Assembly (NCBI GenBank): GCA_964484265.1
Contig: CAZAFH010000031.1
Location: 1-64,000, forward strand
Length of the DNA: 64,000 bases
Direction: 5' to 3'
Source: SIAQ01 sp964484265
Lineage (GTDB): Bacteria > Planctomycetota > Planctomycetia > Gemmatales > Gemmataceae
The first letter of the stretch is position 1. Each line of letters starts with the position of its first letter. The translations under genes and the position numbers were made by a program. Below, piece after piece: positions 23,677 through 38,600 of the stretch. The notes under the pieces were generated by a model. That model was not told the origin of the DNA and ran no database searches. It worked only from the letters and a program-made list of their open reading frames with translations.

Positions 23677-26600
23677 TCAATTCGCCGAGAAACCGCTTAC
23701 TGACGCGCCGGCGGTGCCGCGGATGCCGGACTTGCCGCTGCTTAGAGAAGTGTCGATGACGGTTAGCGCCGTGGCGGTTGCTCCGTCGATCGTCAGCGTG
23801 AGCGTGGTACCGATGACGTCGAATTCGATGAGCCCGCCGAACGAGCTGAGATTCTTGGTCCCTAGCAGCGTCCAGACGCCGCTGACATTCTTGTAGATGA
23901 CGGCTGTGTACTGCCCGTTGACCAGGCCGACGGCTCCCCAGTACATGTTGGTATCGCCCGAACCGGAGTAGCGTGCGGCCAGGCCGAAATACTGGTTGGC
24001 GGGGATGATTACGCCAGTGGCTGTCAACTGGGCATCGGTCTGGGTGGCATTGATCGTGGCCACGTTCAGGCTGGCCGCGCCTGTCGCCGCGCCGGCGCTC
24101 ACCGAGAAGGCGCCGACCTGTTCTTTCCAGCCCAGGCCAAGCTCGTTTCCGCTTGGAGTCTCGGTGTTCGTTACCCCGTCGTAGTTGGCGGTCGAGAAAT
24201 CGTCGATGAACGCTATCGTCACGGGATCCGTGAGCGGCAGACGCACGACGGCGCTGAAGTTGTCGGCGACCGCGCCGGCCGTCGAACGCAGCCCGACAAA
24301 TCCAGCAGACGAGAGCGCTGAATTGTTCCCCGCCACCGCCAGGGCGTTATTGACGAACAACTTCAGGCTTGTGCCTATGACCTCGAAACGCAGATTTATC
24401 GTAGCACCGAGGCCGCTCACGCTGGCGCTGTTCAACAGCGTCCACGCGCCGTTGACGTTGACGTAAAGCACGGCCGTACCGGCGGTGGCGCTGGTCTTCG
24501 TCAGGCCAGCCCAGTACATATTGGTGTCGCCGGAACCTGAGTACCGTGCCACGAGACCAGCCCACTGACCGATCGGCAGCGTCGTCACGGTATCATTGAC
24601 AATGACGTCTGCCGCAGTCACGCCGTTGAGCGTCGCGACGTTGAGCGAGCCATTGCTCGTAACCGCGCCGCCGGCAACCGTGAAGCTGCCGAGCCGTTCG
24701 CGCCAGGCCAGCCCGAGTTGGTTCCCGCCGGTGGAGACGGCGTTCGTGATGCCGTCGTAGCCGCTGGAGAAATCGTCGGCGAACGTCGTGTTCGGATCGG
24801 ACGTCAAGGTCGGCGTCGTCAACGGCACGCGAATCGTCGCATTGAAGTCGTCGGCCACGACGCCCGCCGTCGAGCGCAGGCCGACGTGACCAGCAGTCGT
24901 AATCGCTGAATTGTCGGCAGCCACTACCGGGGCGTTATTGACGAACAACTTCAGGCTTGTGCCTATCACCTCGAAACGCAGATTTATCGTCGCTCCGAGG
25001 CCGCTTACGCTTGCGGTGTTCAAGAGCGTCCACGTGCCATTGACGTTGACGTAGAGGACCGCCGTGCCGGCGGTCGCGCTGGTCTTCGTCAGACCCGCCC
25101 AGTACATATTGGTGTCGCCAAATCCTGAGTAGCGTGCCACAAGGCCAGCCCATTGCCCGATGGGCAGCGTCGTCACGGTATCCCTGACGATGACGTCCGC
25201 CGCAGTCACGCCGTTGAGCGTCGCGACGTTGAGCGAGCCATTGCTCGTAACTGCGCCGCCGGCAACCGTGAAGCTGCCCACCCGCTCTTTCCAGTCGAGT
25301 CCGAGTTGGTTCCCGCCGGCGGATACGGCATTCGTCGTGCCGTCATACCCGCTGGAGAAATCGTCGGCAAACGTCGTATTCGGATCCGTCGTCAAGGTCG
25401 GCGTCGCCAACGGCACACGAATCGTCGCGTTGAAGTCGTCGGCCACCAAGCCCGCCGTAGAACGCAGGCCCACATAACCCGCTGCGGTCAAAACCGAATC
25501 ATTGGCTGCCGCGGCTACCGTGTTGTTCACGAAAAACTTCAGGCTGGTACCGATCACTTCAAAACGCAGTGCCAGCGTGGAAACAAGCGTACCGATATTC
25601 TGAGCCGCGAGCTGGGTCCAGACGCCGCTCACGTTGCGGAACAGGTAAGCCGTACCCGTGCCGTCGGCGTTTTTGCCAAGGCCCGCCCAGTACATGTTGG
25701 TATCGCCGGAACCCGCATACCGTGCCACGAGCCCCGCGAAATTACCTACAGGCAACGTCGTCACCGTATCCCTGACAATGACGTCCGCCGCGGTCACGCC
25801 ATTGAGCGTCGCGACGTTGAGCGAGCCGTTGCTCGTGACCGCGCCGCCGGCGACCGTGAAGCTGCCGAGCCATTCCTTCCAGGCAAGTCCGAGTTCGTTC
25901 CCGGCGGCGGAGACGGCATTCGTGACACCGGTAAAACCGCTCGAGAAATTGTCGGCGAATGTCGTGTTCGGGTTCGTCGTCAACGTGGGCGTCGTCAACG
26001 TCATGCGAATGGCGGCGTTGAAGTCGTCGGCAACAACGCCCACTGTCGAACGCAAGCCGACGGAGCCGGCAGCCGTCAAACTCGAATCCTGGGCCGCCAA
26101 TGCCAAGGAGTTGTTGACGAATAATTTCAGGCTCGTGCCGATGACTTCGAAGCGGAGATTGGTCGTGGCGCCGAGGCCGCTGAAACTGCCCGTGTTTAGC
26201 AGAGTCCAGGTTCCGTTGACATTCACATAGAGGACGACCGTGCCCGTGGCGGCGCCGGTTTTCAGCAGACCCGCCCAGTACATATTGGTGTCGCCAGAAC
26301 CGGAGTAGCGTGCCACGAGACCAGCCCATTGTCCGACCGGTTGCGTGGTCACGCTCGCTGTCACCACGACATCGGCGGCACTAACGCCGTAGAGCGTCGC
26401 AAGATTCACGGCTGCGGTGCTGGTCAATGCTCCGCCGCCGATCGCAAAGGCGCCGACGCTCTGTCGCCAATTTTGGCCGAATTCAACAGAATCGTTGAAC
26501 GCTTCCGTGAATCCCGTCCCTGTCAGCGACGGCAGGCCGGTCGGCACACTTGCGGTGAATGCGGGAGAGCCCTTCCAGACGACTCCTTGCGTGGAACGCA

Positions 26601-29600
26601 CGCCGACCGAGCCAGTCTTCAACGCGGAGTCGTTCGTGGCGAGCACGAGTGTGCCGTTGACGAACATCGACAGGTAGGTGCCGACGACCTCGAATCGCAG
26701 TGCCTCGGTTGACCCGGTCAGATTGGAAACAGTTCCTGTTTTCAGGAGCGTCCAGTTGCCATTGAGATTGCGGAACAGGTAGACGGTTCCCGTTCCGTCG
26801 TCGTTTTTATGCAGCCCGGCCCAGTACATGTTCGAGTCGCCAGCGCCGGAATAACGAGCGACCAGGCCCGCATACTGACCGGCGGAAAGCACCGCGCTTG
26901 CCGAGACTACAACATCCGCGGCTGACAAACCATTCAGCGTGGCGATATTCAATCCGGAACCGCTCGTCAAAGTCTGCGTGCCCGTGTCGAGGGTGAAGCT
27001 GCCGAGATTCTCGCGCCAGTTCGTGCCGTAGTTCGCGGCATTCGAGAAAGGCTCCGAGAACGCCGTCGGCGTCAGAGATACCGGTCCCGATGTCGTGGCG
27101 GCGGTGAAATCGGGCGTGCCTGACCAGACCACGCCCTGCGCTGACCTCAGACCGACGGATCCAGCCGTCAACGCGGAATCGTTCGCGAATGCCGCCAGCG
27201 TGTTGTTCACGAAGAACGACAGGTACCCATTGATGACCTCGAAACGCAGGTCCTCCGTGGTTCCCGTGAGATTGGTGACGGTCCGGGAGTTGAGCAGAGT
27301 CAAGACGCCGGCAAGATTGCGGTAGATGCGAGCCGTGCCCGTGCCGTCGGAATTCTTGACCAACTCGGCCCGATACATATTCGCGTCGAGCGGGCCGGAG
27401 TAGCGAGCCACCACGCCGGCGACCTGGCCGACAGGCAGCGTCGTCACGCTGGCGCTTACCACGACATTGGCCTGCGTCACGCCATTCAACGCCGCCAGGT
27501 TGACAGTATCGTTGCTCGTTAACGTGTTGCTCGATACGGCAAAGTTACCCGCGTGTTCAGTCCATGTTCGGCCGAGCTGGTGCGAGGCGGTATCCGCGAA
27601 CGAATCCAGGAACGGCGACGAAAGCGTAGTCGTCAGCGGGACGACGGCGTCAGCCGAGAAATTCGCGAACGACGGCCCCGTGCTTCCGGCCGAATAGGAC
27701 CGGATGCCCGCCAGACTCGTGCCGTTGCCGGAGAGTGACGTGTCGCTGGCCCAGGCCTTCAGAACATCACCCACGAAGAGTTTGAGCGAATCGTTCACCA
27801 CTTCGAATCGCAACGTCTGTGGATTCGACGTCAACGAGCCGATGTTCTTCGACGTGAGCAAGGTCCACGTGCCGTTGACGTTTCGATAGATCACGGCAAA
27901 CATCGACCCGCTGCCGTCGGAGTAGAGCGCTCCGTAGTACATGTTGGCGTCGCCGGTTCCTTGATAGCGGGCAAAGATGCCGCTGATCTGGAGGTCTGGC
28001 GACGCACCCAGGCTGATGTCGGCTTGCAAGGACACATTCGCCGCCGACACACTGGTGAGCGTGGAGATCGAGACGCCCGTGACAGAACTGGACGCGCTGG
28101 AGTTCGTGTAGTTGCCCCAGGTCGTGCCGACTTGCACTGTTTCGACGAATCCGGGATTGCCGCCGTTGATCGGAGCGATCTGAGTAATGACGCCGGAACG
28201 ATCGGTGCTAGCGGTCGCGAGGAATTCTTTCAACAGGCCAGGCGCGGCGCCGGAGAAGATATTGGCGCCTTGATAGACGCGCACCGTCGGCAGGTAACCG
28301 GGGCCGGCGCTCGTGATGATGTCGCGCTGGCGGTCGCCGTTGAAGTCGCCGATGCCGACCGAGACGATGCCCTGATAATCGGGGCTGAAAGCATAGAAGC
28401 TATTGACCAGGCCTAGATTGGCGCCGCTGAAAACATCAACTGTCGGTCCAAAGCCTGGCTCGCGCCCGGTCACGATATCGGCAAAGCCATCGTTGTTCAA
28501 ATCGCCGACCGCGACGGAGACGTTGCCACGATAGGTATTGGCGAATGCCAGGAAGGAACTGCCAAGCGTCGTTCCTTGCACCGTACCCTGAGCGTCCGTC
28601 GTGACCCGGAAAATCCGGACTTCTGGAGTCGTCGATCCTGCTGGAGCGGTCACGATTTCCGGCGCTCCATCGCCCGTTACATCGCCCACGGCGATATTGA
28701 CGCCGCTCAGAAACTGCGATGAGTAGGCGAGGAAGGAAAATTCCTTCGGAGCCGCATAGTTGCCGTTCGCATCCGGCGTGCCTCGGTAGATTTCCACCAA
28801 CGGCGAATGGCTCGCCCCAGGAGCCGTGATGACATCGGGGATGCCGTCGAGATCGACGTCGCCAACGGCTACCTGAATTGAACCGCGGAAGGTGTTTTCG
28901 TAGGGAGTGATCTCGTACTTGACCTCGCCCGTCTCGGCATCCTTCACGACGATCTTTGGCACGCTCGTCGAACCGCCCGCGGTCGGAAGCGCGATGATAT
29001 CCACATGATTGAAGCGCTCCATGCTCTCGAAATTCACCTTCTTGTGGTTGCTGGTGAAATCCCAGTAACCCTCACCGAGAGCGGTAATGTGCAGCTTGCG
29101 GCCCGTGGTGCTGGTCGTCTGCGTGTCGAGCAGCAGGTAATCGCCGCCGCCCACGACGGCGACGCCCGGAATGGGCAGCCTGCCGTCGAAGGAGTATTCC
29201 GTGTCCTTGCTGGGTTGCACATTGAAGATGTTTACATCGTCGTTGCCTACCATGTCGAGAAAGTCGGTTGAAGCATCGTAATCGATGCCCGCAAAGGTGG
29301 GCCGGGCGGGGTTATAGCCGGAAACCGGGGGCGACGCGACAAAGGTGCTCGGCAGATCGAAATTCGTGACCGAGGTGGGCGTGATCAGGTAGTTGGCGCG
29401 TCCCGCCTTCGCGTAATCATCGATGAAGATGCGGTCGCCTGTTGCGGAATCGGTCGTCGTGCCGGCGATAATTCGCAATCGGCCCTGTATGTTGTCGAGA
29501 TTGCCGCTGTCGCCCGTATTGCCTGGCAGAGTCGTCAATGGCGAACCGACATTGAACTGGTCGTTGAGCACGCTGCCTTTGACCGTCACCGTGCTGCCAG

Positions 29601-32600
29601 CCAGGGTGGTGCGGAAGGTAAACGTGCTGCTGAGCGTATGCGAACCAACGATCAGGATGCCGTCGCCCTTCTCCACCAAACCGACGAGGTTATTGAAGCC
29701 GCCGCCCGTGGCGACGTAGTTGATGGTTGGCCCAGCACCGTTGCCGGCGAAGTTCTGCACCTGCTGGTAAGTGATTCCGCCGAAGCTGGCGGTGGTCTGG
29801 ATGACGTTGGATTTCGCTGTCGCGTTTTGGCCAAAGTCGCTGATGGTCAGGCGATTCGCGGTGCCCGTGCCGCCGTCGAAGCTGAGGGAGCCCAGAATGG
29901 TGTCCAGCGTGCCGAGGTTGGTCGGCGCGTCGCTCGAGACGTTGAAGATGTCGTCGCCGCCGTTGCCCTTGATGAGGATCGTGCTGCCGGCGAGAGTGGA
30001 TTTCACCTGGAACACATCGTTGATGGTATTGGAACCAAGCAGCAAAATGCCGTCGTTGGAGCCTGGGTTGGTGAAGTTGCCGCCCGTCGCGCTGTAGTTG
30101 ATGTCGACATCATCTTGTTCGCCTGCGAAACCGGTGATCTTCGAGTTCGTCACGATGACATTGCTATTGCCCGTGGTGATGCCGCCGAAGTCGCTGATGA
30201 TAAGGCGGTTGGCGCTTCCGGTTCCCGCGTCCACGTTCAGCGTCGCCTTGATGCCGAGCAGATCGCCCGAGTTGGTCGGTGCGTCGGAAGACACGTTGAT
30301 CGTGTCGTTGCCCGCATTGCCGTTGATCGTGGCCACGGCGCCGATGGTACGAACATTGACCGTGTCGTCGCCTGATTGAGCGTTGACTGTCAGCGTGCTT
30401 CGCGTCCTGACGACGGTTACCGTGTCCGGGTTGGAAGCGCTGTCTCCGCTGTTGATGGTGGTGTCGGTGCCCGAGGCCGTGTCGCTGACGGTGAAATTGT
30501 TCCCACCGGTGCCCATGGAAATAGTGAGGGTGCTCAACAGAGAGTAGGCGATGCTGCCTCCCGTGCCGAAGGCCGTCGAGGTGAAGGTGTTGGTGGTGAG
30601 CGTGCTGGTTCGCGCGTTCGTGTCGCCGGTGGCATCGACTTTCAAAGTATCCGCGTCGTCATCTCGGCCGCCGCTGATGGTCAGCAAGGCCGCGACACCG
30701 GTGAGTACGCCGTTGCCTGCGGGAGCGTTGCTGCCGACATTCACGGTATCCACGCCGAGGCCTGTATCGATGTTGGTCGCACCGCTGATGGCGCGCACGT
30801 TTACCGTATCGCCGCCGTCTTCCGTATTTACCTTGGTCGTGCCGGCATGGGTGCTCGTGACGGTGACAGTGTCGCCGCCGCCAGCCGTATTGAGCGTGAG
30901 AGCGGCGAAGCCGGAGTAGCTAGTGGTCGTATTGCCGACAATTTGGATGGCGGTGCTGCTTAGGGTAATGACGTCTACGGCGTCGGTCATGTTGACGATG
31001 AGCGCGTCGTTGGTGTCGCCTCCGCCAACCGCAGTCAGCGTGTTGGAGGTAATGGGGTAATTGAGCGTGATCGTGTCGTCGCCTGCGCCGCCCTCGATGC
31101 GGAGGTCGCCCGTGACGCTTGTGCCCGTGACTGTGATTTTGTCATTCTCGCCGCCGCCCTTCACCGTGAGATTTTCGATATCGGAAAGTTCGATTGTGGT
31201 ATCACCGAATGTAAACGACAGGCCGTCGACGAGAATCGTGTCGGCATCGGCGGTGCCGGTGATGGTGACGGTATCGCCGGTGGTGGTTTGATCACCGCCG
31301 TCAATGGTAATCGCCGTGGTCGCGCCCGTGACGAGGTTGATGGCGATTGAGTCGTCGTTATCGCCGCTGTTGACGTTTACGGTCTGCGGGAAGCCTGCAT
31401 TCGCGGAAACGTTGACGGTGATGCTATCGTCGCCTGCGAGCGTATTGACATCGACCTGATTGATGTGGGCGTAGGTGGTGGTGGTGCCGTTGAGTGAGAG
31501 CGTCGGGAAGCCGACGACGACGGTGTCGATATTGCCCGTGCCGTCGATTTGGATACGGTTTTCACCGCCGCCGCCGTCGATGGTTCCGCTGACGGTGGCC
31601 GCGCTCAGTACGAAATCGTCCGTATCCGAGCCGCCGGTGAGGTTTTCGATGTCCGAGAACGAGAGGCTGCCAATCGTGCCACTGCCGGCGCTGGTAACAT
31701 TCCAGGTATTGGCCGTATCTGGGCCGATCAACGTATCGGTGCCGGTGCTGCCTTTGAGCGTCTCGATGCCAAGGTAGCGATTGGCGAGGTCGAAGGTTTG
31801 GCCGGCGGATGTGTTGGAGAAATCAACGAAGTCGCCGCCGCCGTCGCCGCCATCGACGACGCCGCTGATCGACCCGCCGGTGCTGAACGTGAAGGTATCC
31901 GCTCCGGACCTTCCGGTGAGATTCTCGATGCCGGTGAAGTTCAAAGTCGGCGTGCCGGCCAGGCTGCCGGCGCCCGCTCCGGTGATCGACCAGGCGTTGG
32001 CCTGGTCAAGGCCAATGAGTGTGTCGCCCGTGCCGGCCGTCGCGTTGACGGTGAATTTGATTGGCAACGGATCGCCCTGAACGCCGAGCGTCGGGAATTC
32101 GTCCACCTGGATCGTGCTGCCGTCGCCGGTGGTCGTGATGGTCAATTCGCGGACGCCGGCCAATGAGTAATTGGCGCCATTCCAGTTCACGAAACCGCTG
32201 GTAACGACAAAGGTGCCGTTGCCGATGATGTTGAGGATCGGGTCAACAGATATCGGCGTGACCTTCTCGATCGAATTGTCGTAGTAGAGCGGCTTGTTTT
32301 GGTTGCGGCGAACGTTGGCCGCATCTGGGGTCAGGCCGCCATATCCGCCGGTGCCGACCGTGACCTTGAGTTCGTCGATCGCGGTTCCGTCGTTCGCGCC
32401 GCTGTCGGTGACGTGCGTGTAGGTGTTGTTGTTGGAGCTATTGAGTTTATACGTGTCCGCTCCCTCGCCGCCGTCGAGGAACAGGTCGATGGAGCTCGTG
32501 CCGGACACGGAAATCAGGTCGTCGCCTTCGCCTCCGGAGATGCGAAGCGAACCGGCCGTCGATGGCGCGACGCCGGGGTTGTAGGTGACGCTGAAGAAGG

Positions 32601-35600
32601 GCGTCGTCTCCCCGAGCACGCGAATGTTAACGGAGGTCGGCGTGACGCGAATATCTTGGTCGCTCGTGCTCGGAGACAGGATGTCGATTTGGTCCTCGGT
32701 CCCGGTATCCAGTACGGTGACCGTCGCTCCGGAATCGGCATGGAGGATGATGGTGTCGGCGCCGCCGCCGCCGTCGATCGTGACTTTGCCGCTCCAGGAA
32801 ACGACTTCGATGCGATTGTTGCCGTTGCCGCCGCGCAATTCGACATTCGTGAAACCCGTGAGGTCGATTTGCTGCCGGCCGTCGCTGGCGGTGAGCGAGT
32901 TGGCGTAGAGGGTCCAGTCGGTGTCGGCGTCGGCCACGTAGGTCGAGCTTGCGCCGCCGTCAAAGTCGTTGATTCCCTTGATTGCGATACCGGTGGTTCC
33001 GGGCACGATCTGTTTCACATCGGTATTGAGCACGACGTCGCCGACGATTCCCGTGGAGCTATCGCTTCTGGTGAAGGTGGCTTGCCCGAGGACGGTGACT
33101 GCATCGGAAAGGGCCGAATACGCCGTGTTGGCGCCGCTGACCAGACCGATCGACACGATGCCGGCCTGGGCCATCGTGAGAACTTCGCCGTTATCGGTGA
33201 TGCCGTCCTGGTTGAGGTCTTTCCAGATCTTGAAACTGGTCCACTGTGCGTCGGACGAGTTGAGGACGTTGTCATGGTTGCTGTCGTAGGTAAGACGCAA
33301 GGCATCGAGGTCCGAAGTGGCGTTCGCCACCGAGGCGGCAAAGACTAGCTCATCTCGAGTGACCTGGCTTCCGCCCTGGCCCAAATCGATGAACAACCAG
33401 CCGTCGCCCGGCGCCAGCCAGGTGGTCGGTTCGGGCGTGCCCGTGCCGCTGATGTCGAACATCGGACCAGTGGAGAAACGTTCGACGAACTCCAGTCCGT
33501 TGCCATCGAGATCGAGGGCGATGGGAGACGTTCCCTTGACAGTCACGAGAACAGAATATTCGAAGAGACCGTCATTGGGTTGTTTGACGCTGGGGGACTG
33601 GTTCGTGTAACGGATATTCCCCGTCGCGGTGAATGTCTGCAAACCGTAGGCGGTGAAACCGTCCTGCAAGATCGTCAGCGAACTGATGATCGGACTGCCG
33701 CCGCCGTCGTTGGCGGAGCTTGCCGCGATGTTGACTTCGCGCACATCGAAGAATTGCAGTGTCGCGATCGGATTGCCGGCAATCGACCCGCCGATGGTAT
33801 TGGTGTCGGCTCCCGCGATCAATTCGGATTGTGTTTGCGGAAGAATCTTGTTGCCCGGCGGGCTGATCCGGCGCAAGTAGGCGTAGCCGTCGCCGTTGAT
33901 GTCATTGATCCCGCCGCCGCCCAGGAGTTGCGGCGCGCCAAGCAAGGCCAGATCCCCGCCGAGGGCGACGGAGTAGCCGACGTTGGCGCCGGTATGAACA
34001 CCCGTGCCGCCGTTGAGGACGTGATCCGTCGTGTCCGCGGGGGTTTCCAGGGTCCAGAGTCCGGTGTTCTTCAAGCCGTAGCTAAAGGCTTCGCCCTTGG
34101 TGTAGCCGCCTACATTGTTGCGACCCGGCGCGCCGACGACGATTTGCAGGCCGTCGATGGCGACGGACGTGCCGAACTTGTCGCCCGCAACGGCTCCTGC
34201 GGAGTAATCGAGGCGTGTCTGCACCCAGGTCGTGGTCGATGTGGGGCGGTCGAACACATAGGCCGCACCGGTGTTGGAAGCGGTTCCTGGAGCACCGATG
34301 ACGATGAAGTTGCCGCTGCCGTCGATCGACGTGCCGAAACGATCCCCGGCCGCGCCGCCGGTGAACGGAAGCGTCGTCGGTCCGGAGGTGACGTTCGACG
34401 AGACGTTCTGCGGAAGCGGGCGCAGGCCGTAAATGTACACCGCCCCGGCGCCGCTATTCGCTCCTGGCGCACCCACGAAGAGCGTGGTCGGATCGATGGA
34501 GAGCGAGCTGCCGAATTCGTTGCCGGATTGCGGCGTCGTGATCGTGGCATCTGCGGACCAGGTTCCCGCGAGCTTTCGATAAACGTAGACCGCGGCGCTC
34601 GAGACGCCCGGCGCGCCGATGGCGGCGTACGAATCGCCGATGGCGACGGACGTGCCGCGGCGTTCGTTGGTGATGGTTCCGGTAATCTCGCTTTGCAGCG
34701 TCCATTGGCCATCCAGCCGGTGGAAGATGTACGCGCCGCCTTTTCCGCCGTTCATTCCTGGTGCGCCGACGATCAGATCATCGCCATTGAGAGCGATACT
34801 GGCGCCGAAATCCGAATTGGTCTGGAAACCCGGCGCATCGATCTGGGCTTCCAAGTTCCAGATCGGATCGAGGCCCGGCGTGGAATTCGGCGTTTGCTTG
34901 AAGATGAAGACGGCGCCGTATTTTCCGAAATCCGGAGCGCCGAGAATCGCCGTATCGCCGGCAAGAACGACGCTGCTTCCCAGCTTTGCCGTTTCGAGCG
35001 GCGCCGGCGAAGTTAGCGAACCTGCGCTCCAGGCTGGCCCGCGCTGGCGGAAATCGTAGAGTTTGTTCGAGTTACTGCCGGCAACGTAGAACCCGTCACT
35101 GATGATCGACGGCGCCGTACCAAATTGTACTGCGGCGGTTTCCACGACAGTCGAGCCGCCCTGGAATTTGAATGGCCTGAGCTGGATGCCCTGATACGTC
35201 CCGGCAAGAGTATAGAGGTTGGCGGCGCCGACAGTCGCGCCAGCGGTCCCGGGTTCGCCGACCAGCATCCGATTGCCGAGCATGGCAATCGTGTTGACAT
35301 CGCCGAATTTGGACTGCGGAGCGGGTGAGCCGACATTAACCTGATAGGCCAAAGTGCTTCCGTCGAAGGTGTACTTAAAGAGGACGCCGTTCGAATCATC
35401 GGGAGCTCCGCCGTACGCAAGGGAGCTGCTCGCCAGGGCAACTTCACGTCCCAAACCGACGCCTGTGTACGTGTCGTAGCTCTCGCTCCGGAACGTCGTG
35501 TAGTAGGGGGTGGCGCCGGCAAAGACGGTCCAATTCAAGGCACGGCTGTAGTAGTCGTCCAGGTTATAGGCTGCCACGCGCTCTTTACCTGGCGCCCCGA

Positions 35601-38600
35601 CGACAACGGTGCCGCCAATGATATCGACGCTCGAACCCCAGCCGGCATAATCCAGGCCCGCGAATGTATTCGCCGTGTACGTGGTGGAGTAATTGGCGCC
35701 TTGAGCCGCAAAGTTCAGGCGTCCGTCAAGGACACCATCGGTCCATTGGGTAAGTTGAACGACGTCATAGGCTGCACGCCAGGGTGTATGAAGGTTCGGA
35801 TGGCTCGCGATCTCCACGTAAGCCCAATCCGACGTATTGCCGTCCCACGTGTGCCAGCCGAAGGTGGTTGCCGAAGACCACCAAATCGTGTTGTCGCTGT
35901 CATATTGGGCAAAAGCTCCCAGAGCCGTCGTCGAATAATACGACTCCGGCAATGCTGCGTCGTCGGGCATCAGCAGGGCCGGCGAAGACCATCCGTAATA
36001 GTAGCTGTTGTAGTAAACGAAAGCCGCCCCGCTCTGAGTGAGCGTCACCTTGCTCGTCAGTGAGGATGGCTGAGTGTAGGAAACATAGCTGACGTCGAGC
36101 GTGGGCGCTCCGATGACCAGCCTGTCGCCGCTGATCGCCACCGAGGCGCCGAAACTTCCTCCGATTGCCGTGCCGTTGATGGCCTGAAGTCGGCCATATG
36201 CATCGGTATGCGCGGCCCAGGTTCCGTTGGACTGTCGCTGGAACACATAGACATAATTGGCATTCGTCCCAACGGCCAACCGACCGTATCCGATGTCCAG
36301 ATCCATGTCGGTGCCGAAGCCCGCCGTCGCGCCGCCCACCCATCCCACGAGCGTGGTCGAAGGCCGCCAGTAGAGGCCCTCGTTCACGTAGGTGTAGATG
36401 CTGTTGGTGCCTGGGCTTGATACGAACAGCGTACGAGACGTGGGATCGTACAAGGTCTGCTTGGCCGTGGCGGGGAGTTGTAGGATCTCCGCATATAACG
36501 GGTAACTCGATGCCGACGGAACGGCTCCCGTGGTGGTGAAGGTTTGCACGGCGCCGAGGTCCGTTCTCGCCAGGCCGCCTGATTCGTTTCGACCTGGAAT
36601 GCCGACGACGATGCGGTTGCCCGCGATGGCAACCGACGTACCGAATTTGTCATCCGCCGCCGAGCCGGCAGCCTCCAGGCGACCCGTGCCGGACGTGCCC
36701 GAGGAGCGCGTCCAACTCGAATAGCCTGTCGAGGAGTCGTAGAGTTCGTAGAAGGCGTAGGCGGATCCGGTATTCAGACTGCCGCCGTTGGTATGGCCGG
36801 GCGCACCGACGACCACATAAGAGCCTCCGAGCGCGACGGAGGCGCCGAAATGATCGCCGGTTCTTGCTTCCGTCGCCGCGTCGGCCTGCGGCAATCCGGC
36901 GTCCGCGGTAAGGCGTGCTGTTCGGGTCCAGCTGGAGTTTACGTAGTCGAATACGAACGCGCGTCCCTGCTGGGAATGAGCCGCATCTCCGCTGTAGGCG
37001 TAATTCGTGGGACTGTTCCACATCGGCGCGCCGACCACGATGCGGTTCGATGTCGCCGCGACGGCTGCTCCAAATTGTTCGTTCGCCTGCGGATCTGATG
37101 CCGTCAAGAATCCGGAAGGTAAGACATAATAAGGCGAGACGATATAGGTGAAGGCTGCGCCGTTGCCGCCGAAAAACGGCATGCCGACGACGGCCGTTCC
37201 GTTGCCGAGCGCGACGGCTCGGCCGAAATCGCCGGTTCCCGTTTGTTTTGACTGTAGCGCCCAGTTCCCGCCATTGCGGCGGAAGAAGTAGGCCGCCTCG
37301 CCGGCGTCCGCACCAGCCGCTCCGGGCGCTCCGACGAGGATCCCGTCGCCGAAAATCGCCACCGACGCGCCGAAGTACTGATTTGCACCCGCGTTCGCAG
37401 CGCCGGCGAGGATTTTTTGCGTCTCGATCCAGGCAGCGCCAGGACCTGTGCGTTCAAAGACATAGGCGGCGCCATAATTCGACCCGGAAAGACCCGTGGG
37501 CGTGTCGCCCGGAGCACCGATGACGATGCGGTTGCCATCGATGGCGACGGATGCGCCGAAATCGAGGCCCAGTGTATTGCCGAGGCGTAGATCGCTCGGC
37601 TGCAACCGGGCCTGTTCGATCCACGCGCTGCCGTTCCACTGGTAGACGATCGCCATGCCATTGGTCAGGCCGGTGGATGTGCCGTCGGACGTGGCCCTGG
37701 CGCCCGCGACCATCGTCAGACCATCCGCACTGATCGCAACGGCTCGGCCGACCTCGCGCGGGTCGTACGCCTGGCTTGGCAGAATGAAATTCTTCTTCTG
37801 CGTCCAGGTGACCTGTCCTTCCACGGTCAGTGTGTGCAGTTGCAATTGCTGCCGGGCGACGCTATCGAGCTGGGCGCTATCGATGGTCAGGGCCGCAGCC
37901 AGGTCGGGCGTGATCATTTTGAAATCGGGCAGGCCATGGACGATCAACGGCTCGATGCCGCTGAACGTGAATTGATTCCCAAGCACCGAAACCGTGCCGC
38001 CGCCGGAAATGGTGCCGCTGGGCAGATACTGCGCTCCCGTGGCTTGCCCGTCGCCGGCGATCCGGAACGTATCGCCCACGCCGTCGGTCGTCTGGGTACC
38101 GCCATTGAAGCTCAGAGATAGCTGCGTGTCGGGAATGCCGAGCAGGAGTTGGGTCGCGGTGAGCGTCGTCTTGTTGCCAGCCAGGTACTCGGCGCCGAAC
38201 GTGATGACCAGGCCGGCGCCCGAATGGTACACACGGCTGCCGCCGGTGGACGGCGCGATCGCCCGAATATTCTGCCAGCCGGTGGTGAATCCCGCGGCAT
38301 CAACCCTCGCGATCGACACGGCCGTGTTCGCTGTGTTGTCCCACACGCGGAACTGCCAGTTCTTGGTCGTGTCGTCCCACTGCGTTTGCACATAGTAAGT
38401 GTGGGTGGGATTGAGCAGGTGCGAAGAATCGGCCACATCGGCTGCGGAAAACACCACGCTGGTGACCGTTTGACCGAGAATGCCATGCTTGGCCACGGTA
38501 ACTGAATAGGCGCTCAGCGGCGTAAAAGCGTCCTGGGAGCCGGCACTGGCTGTCGGCGCGGACAATGTAATAAAGACGGGCGTCGCGTTCTGGGCGTTGG

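Noticed and set aside
25153..26124. 323-codon plus-strand frame across the C-terminal repeats
   Set aside because: It is a complement of the tandem repeats of the giant gene; its own repeats follow from the 588-bp period.
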